A DNA stretch of 64,000 bases from NCBI GenBank assembly GCA_013415865.1, contig CP058896.1, positions 1,221,957-1,285,956 of the forward strand. Direction: 5' to 3'. This DNA comes from Methanomassiliicoccales archaeon. Lineage in GTDB: Archaea > Thermoplasmatota > Thermoplasmata > Methanomassiliicoccales > UBA472. A program made the position numbers and the translations under genes. Numbering within the stretch: the first letter of the stretch is position 1; every line of letters starts with the position of its first letter. Shown here one piece after another: positions 61,263 to 64,000 of this stretch. The notes beneath the pieces were generated by a model that saw only the letters and a list, made by a program, of their open reading frames with translations, had not been told where the DNA came from and did no database searches.

Positions 61263-62537
61263 ATGAAACTACAGTTCCTAGGTGGTGCCGAGGAGGTCGG
61301 CAGGTTGGGCCTATTGCTCAAGAACAAAGGCGCCAGTATGATGCTGGAATATGGGTTCAAGATATTGTCTAAGGACCCGAAGAATCCTGCGTTGAAAAAG
61401 CCACCGGAGTATCCGATGCCCAGCCCCCCGGTTGATTATGCCCTGCTCACACATTGTCATATAGATCACAGTGGAATGATGCCGTGGTTGAGCGGGAGGT
61501 ATGGGACCCGCATCTATGCCACGCCCCTCACCATCAACGTGGCGGAGCTGTTGTATTACGACAGCCTAAAGATCGCGGACATGGAAGGTTACGACAGGCC
61601 ATACCACGAGGATGACATTGAGGCGGCCATGAAGGAGTTCCGCCCCATCAATTTTGGCGAGGTGGTCGACGTCGCGGGTTTTGAGGTCGAGGCCCATAGC
61701 GCTGGGCACGTCCCGGGTGCGACCATGTTCGAGCTGAGGGGCGAGAAGACAACCCTTTTCACGGGCGACCTGAACACGTTCAACACAAGATTGGTGTATG
61801 GCGCCCATCCTGTCAAATGTGACAACCTCATCATCGAGTCTACCTACGCTGGTCGTCCTCAGAAGGACCGCCAGAAGGAGGAGCACAGGTTCGTGGAGAA
61901 GGTGAAGGAGGTCGTGGAGAGAGGAGGGAAGGCGATCATACCATGCTTTGCCGTCGGCAGGACACAGGAGGTCATGCTCATGCTGAAGAACCTCAAGTAT
62001 GACATGTGGGTCGATGGTATGGGCAAGACGGTCAACAGGATGTACCTCGACATGCCCGAATATCTCAGGAACGATAAGGACCTCAGATATGCCAAGAAGG
62101 TGTTCAAGGAGGTAAGGACGGCCTCCACAAGGGAGAGGTCCATGAAGGCAGATGTCATCGTGACCACGAGCGGTATGTTGGACGGTGGACCAGTGCTAAG
62201 GTACCTCATGCAGGAGCGTGAGAACAGGAAGAGCGCCGTCCTGATCCCGGGCTATCAGGCCGAAGGGTCAAACGGGCGGATGCTCCTGGACAAAGGTCAG
62301 GTCACGGTCGAGAGCGAGGTGATCGGCGAGAGGGACACGATCGACGTGAAATGCGAGGTCGAGCGCTTCGACCTCTCCGCGCACGCAGACCACAACGAGC
62401 TCCTCCGGTTCATCAGGGCATGCGGTCCAGAAAAGGTGGTCTTCATGCATGGCGAGAATCGGGAGCTCCTTGCCAGCGAGCTGGAGGACGAGGTCGAGGT
62501 ATACATGCCTATGAACGGTGAGGAGTTCGAGCTTTGA
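61263..62537 (+). CDS. Beta-CASP metallo-beta-lactamase ribonuclease (aCPSF2-like)
   Basis: A 424-residue MBL-beta-CASP protein. The MBL half has LLTHCHIDHSGMMPWL, SAGHVPGATMF, LFTGDLNTFNTRL and IIESTYAGR; the beta-CASP half has IIPCFAVGRTQEVML (motif A/B region), VTTSGMLDGGPVLRYL and the late FDLSAHADHNELLRFI. It lacks N-terminal KH domains, so it belongs to the aCPSF2 rather than the aCPSF1 group: RNA endo- or exonuclease in mRNA processing or decay. Followed after nine bases by nadC. Confidence 0.92.
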   Translation: MKLQFLGGAEEVGRLGLLLKNKGASMMLEYGFKILSKDPKNPALKKPPEYPMPSPPVDYALLTHCHIDHSGMMPWLSGRYGTRIYATPLTINVAELLYYDSLKIADMEGYDRPYHEDDIEAAMKEFRPINFGEVVDVAGFEVEAHSAGHVPGATMFELRGEKTTLFTGDLNTFNTRLVYGAHPVKCDNLIIESTYAGRPQKDRQKEEHRFVEKVKEVVERGGKAIIPCFAVGRTQEVMLMLKNLKYDMWVDGMGKTVNRMYLDMPEYLRNDKDLRYAKKVFKEVRTASTRERSMKADVIVTTSGMLDGGPVLRYLMQERENRKSAVLIPGYQAEGSNGRMLLDKGQVTVESEVIGERDTIDVKCEVERFDLSAHADHNELLRFIRACGPEKVVFMHGENRELLASELEDEVEVYMPMNGEEFEL

Positions 62538-62546
62538 GGTGGTCGC

Positions 62547-63365
62547 GTGTGGGCCGACAAAATAGAGGAGTTCATCGCCGAGGATGTGGGTGAAGGCGAC
62601 ATCACATCGGACATCCTCTTGGGCGATGAGCATGGAAAGGCCCACATCACTTCGAACGATGATTGTGTGCTGGCAGGCCTTGAAGAGGCCTCCCGGGTCT
62701 TCATGAGTCTCGGTGCCAGGCCCGTCCTCATGGCCAGGGACGGGGATAAGGTCCAGAAGGGACAGGAGGTCCTGATCGTAGAAGGTCGATTGAAGGATAT
62801 TTTGGCAGGTGAGAGGCTGGCCCTTAATTTCTTGATGAGGATGAGCGGCATAGCGACAGAGACAAGGAAAATCCTAGAGGACTGCAGGAACGTGAACCCA
62901 AATGTGAAAATAGCCGCGACGAGGAAGACCACACCGGGGTTCAGGTTCTATGAGAAGAAGGCCGTCCGACTTGGCGGCGGTGACCCGCACAGATATGGAT
63001 TGTTTGATGGCATTCTGATAAAGGACAATCACCTGAAGGTCGTTGGTGACGTCAGAAGGGCCGTTGAAAGGGCGAGGTCATATTCTTTCTCAAAGAAGGT
63101 AGAGGTCGAGGTGGAGGACGTACAGGGAGCGGAGGATGCCGCAAGGGCGGGCGCGGACATAATCATGCTCGACAACATGACCCCAGAACTCGCTGAGAAA
63201 TGTCACGACATCGTAAAGAATATCGACAGCAGGATCATCATAGAGGTCTCGGGCGGGATCACGCCGGACAACGCCCGCCTCTTCGCTAGGCATGCGGACG
63301 TGATCTCTCTTGGTTGGATAACACATTCAGCAAGGTCCGCACAGTTCACCCTTCATGTCCTCTGA
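62547..63365 (+). CDS. nadC: Nicotinate-nucleotide pyrophosphorylase (quinolinate phosphoribosyltransferase)
   Basis: A 272-residue type II phosphoribosyltransferase. EDVGEGDITSDILLGDE, LNFLMRMSGIATETRKILED, AATRKTTPGFRFYEKKAVRL with the PRPP-binding Arg and Lys, GGGDPHRYGLFDGILIKDNH and IEVSGGITPDNARLFA are all typical. It makes nicotinate mononucleotide from quinolinate and PRPP for NAD synthesis. The start is GTG at 62547 behind GAGGTGG. No nadA or nadB in the window. Confidence 0.96.
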   Translation: MWADKIEEFIAEDVGEGDITSDILLGDEHGKAHITSNDDCVLAGLEEASRVFMSLGARPVLMARDGDKVQKGQEVLIVEGRLKDILAGERLALNFLMRMSGIATETRKILEDCRNVNPNVKIAATRKTTPGFRFYEKKAVRLGGGDPHRYGLFDGILIKDNHLKVVGDVRRAVERARSYSFSKKVEVEVEDVQGAEDAARAGADIIMLDNMTPELAEKCHDIVKNIDSRIIIEVSGGITPDNARLFARHADVISLGWITHSARSAQFTLHVL

Positions 63366-64000
63366 TCACTGCATGACCTTGACCCTGTGATATCTTAGCC
63401 CTAGCCTCTCGGCAGGCGCGGCCATGGCCATGGCGATAAGTTCGGTGATATAAAGAACGGGCAGGCCGCCCTTCTGACGTAGGTCGAACTGGCTGAAACA
63501 GAAGGGGCAGGGGGTCAATATGCAGTTCGCGCCCTTGGCCCGGTATATGCCCGCCACCCTTTCCAGCATCCTCGATGACAGCCCCTCGTCCACTGAGGAC
63601 ACACCGCCACCGCAGCATTCAGGCCAAAACTCCTTATTAACGACCTCTGCACCAGACCAGCTTGCTATATCAGCAAGCATCGCAGGGGCGATGGGGTCCT
63701 CGGGCAGTCCGATGCCGCTGGGCCGGAGGAAATGACACCCGGTATGAGGAGCGATCTTGAGGCCAGACTGCTCACATGACACCATGGACCTGAGCTTGTC
63801 CTCTCCTAAGGAATGGACCTTCTCGAGGATGTGGCGCACCCTGGCACCTGCTTTGTATTCCAATCCGATCTTAGAAAGTACCCCGTTCACCGCATCCCTT
63901 TTCTCAACAACCTTGAGCTCGTGGACCGCCTCCAAGAAAGAAAGGTAGCATCCATTGCACAATGTCAGCACGTCCCTGCCCTCCTTTTCTGCGACCGCAA
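63366..64000 (-). CDS. hdrB: CoB-CoM heterodisulfide reductase subunit B (partial)
   Basis: The right edge cuts the 5' part; 211 residues are visible. The first CCG-domain end (LTLCNGCYLSF) and the second (PHTGCHFLRPSG, EFWPECCGGGVSS, TPCPFCFSQFDLRQ) supply the Cys ligands for the noncubane [4Fe-4S] clusters of HdrB, where the heterodisulfide is reduced in the electron-bifurcating Mvh-Hdr complex. HdrB-like proteins also occur in sulfate reducers and acetogens, but with mmp8 and the MtaA-like protein in the same window methanogenic use is likely. The hdrC gene, if linked, lies outside. Confidence 0.9.
   Translation of the reverse strand, partial: AVAEKEGRDVLTLCNGCYLSFLEAVHELKVVEKRDAVNGVLSKIGLEYKAGARVRHILEKVHSLGEDKLRSMVSCEQSGLKIAPHTGCHFLRPSGIGLPEDPIAPAMLADIASWSGAEVVNKEFWPECCGGGVSSVDEGLSSRMLERVAGIYRAKGANCILTPCPFCFSQFDLRQKGGLPVLYITELIAMAMAAPAERLGLRYHRVKVMQ

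Noticed and set aside
1-64000. CRISPR arrays, insertion sequences, integrases or prophage genes
   Set aside because: None was found; no regularly spaced repeats, transposase motifs or phage structural genes were seen on either strand.

Overview
The window reads as one chromosome segment of an archaeon of the Thermoplasmatota, most likely a methanogen related to the Methanomassiliicoccales. Archaeal informational genes are everywhere: aIF2-gamma, PCNA, a GINS subunit, TFS, aMBF1, HerA, PAN, thermosome, archaeal ProS, TrmI, Taw2 and a GPN GTPase. Three genes point to methanogenesis: a DUF2099 protein (methanogenesis marker 8), a methylcobamide:CoM methyltransferase of the MtaA/MtbA type, and HdrB, cut by the right edge. 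Coding density is high, starts are often near-leaderless behind TATA-like boxes, and many neighbours overlap by ATGA or TGATG. The lineage is an inference from gene content; no rRNA gene is present.

Layout. 1-3.5 kb: end of aIF2-gamma, a PIN protein, mmp8 and the MtaA-like gene (divergent), and a riboflavin kinase with an HTH domain and an operator-like promoter. 3.5-7 kb: purS-purL-purQ. 7-13 kb: MarC, TrmI, membrane proteins, ProS, PRPP synthetase. 13-22 kb: HerA-DUF357, the CoA genes (coaBC, pantoate kinase) with tmk, an alanine dehydrogenase-like gene and both halves of glycine decarboxylase P protein. 22-30 kb: Toprim-DUF167, GINS, tRNA-Lys(CUU), a sparse AT-rich stretch with a surface beta-propeller/FN3 protein, GPN GTPase, two zinc ribbons flanking a candidate structured RNA, PAN, aMBF1, Rieske protein, DUF2240. 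30-39 kb: sensor kinase, REC-PAS protein, thermosome, grpE-dnaK-dnaJ. 39-48 kb: tandem MFS transporters, a RuvC-fold protein, the three-gene AMP salvage operon (R15P isomerase, form III RuBisCO, AMP phosphorylase), PolX. 48-64 kb: MBL enzyme, glutamate dehydrogenase, DUF835, a Cys-rich protein of unknown function, Taw2, geranylgeranyl reductase, transaldolase-like protein and split transketolase, HD protein, PCNA, TFS, YjbQ, a beta-CASP nuclease, NadC and HdrB.

Together the metabolic genes describe pentose and nucleotide economy without an oxidative pentose pathway: transketolase and a transaldolase-like enzyme make pentoses, Prs makes PRPP, PurSLQ and Tmk serve nucleotide synthesis, and the RuBisCO operon returns AMP ribose to 3-phosphoglycerate. 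The points most worth a second look are the RuBisCO operon and its altered active-site loop, the inverted repeats at the ribK promoter, a possible three-way-junction RNA near 27.4 kb, the REC-PAS protein with a His-to-Asp degenerate dimerisation helix, the palindromes around the thermosome TATA box, and the 500-residue Cys-rich protein at 51 kb.
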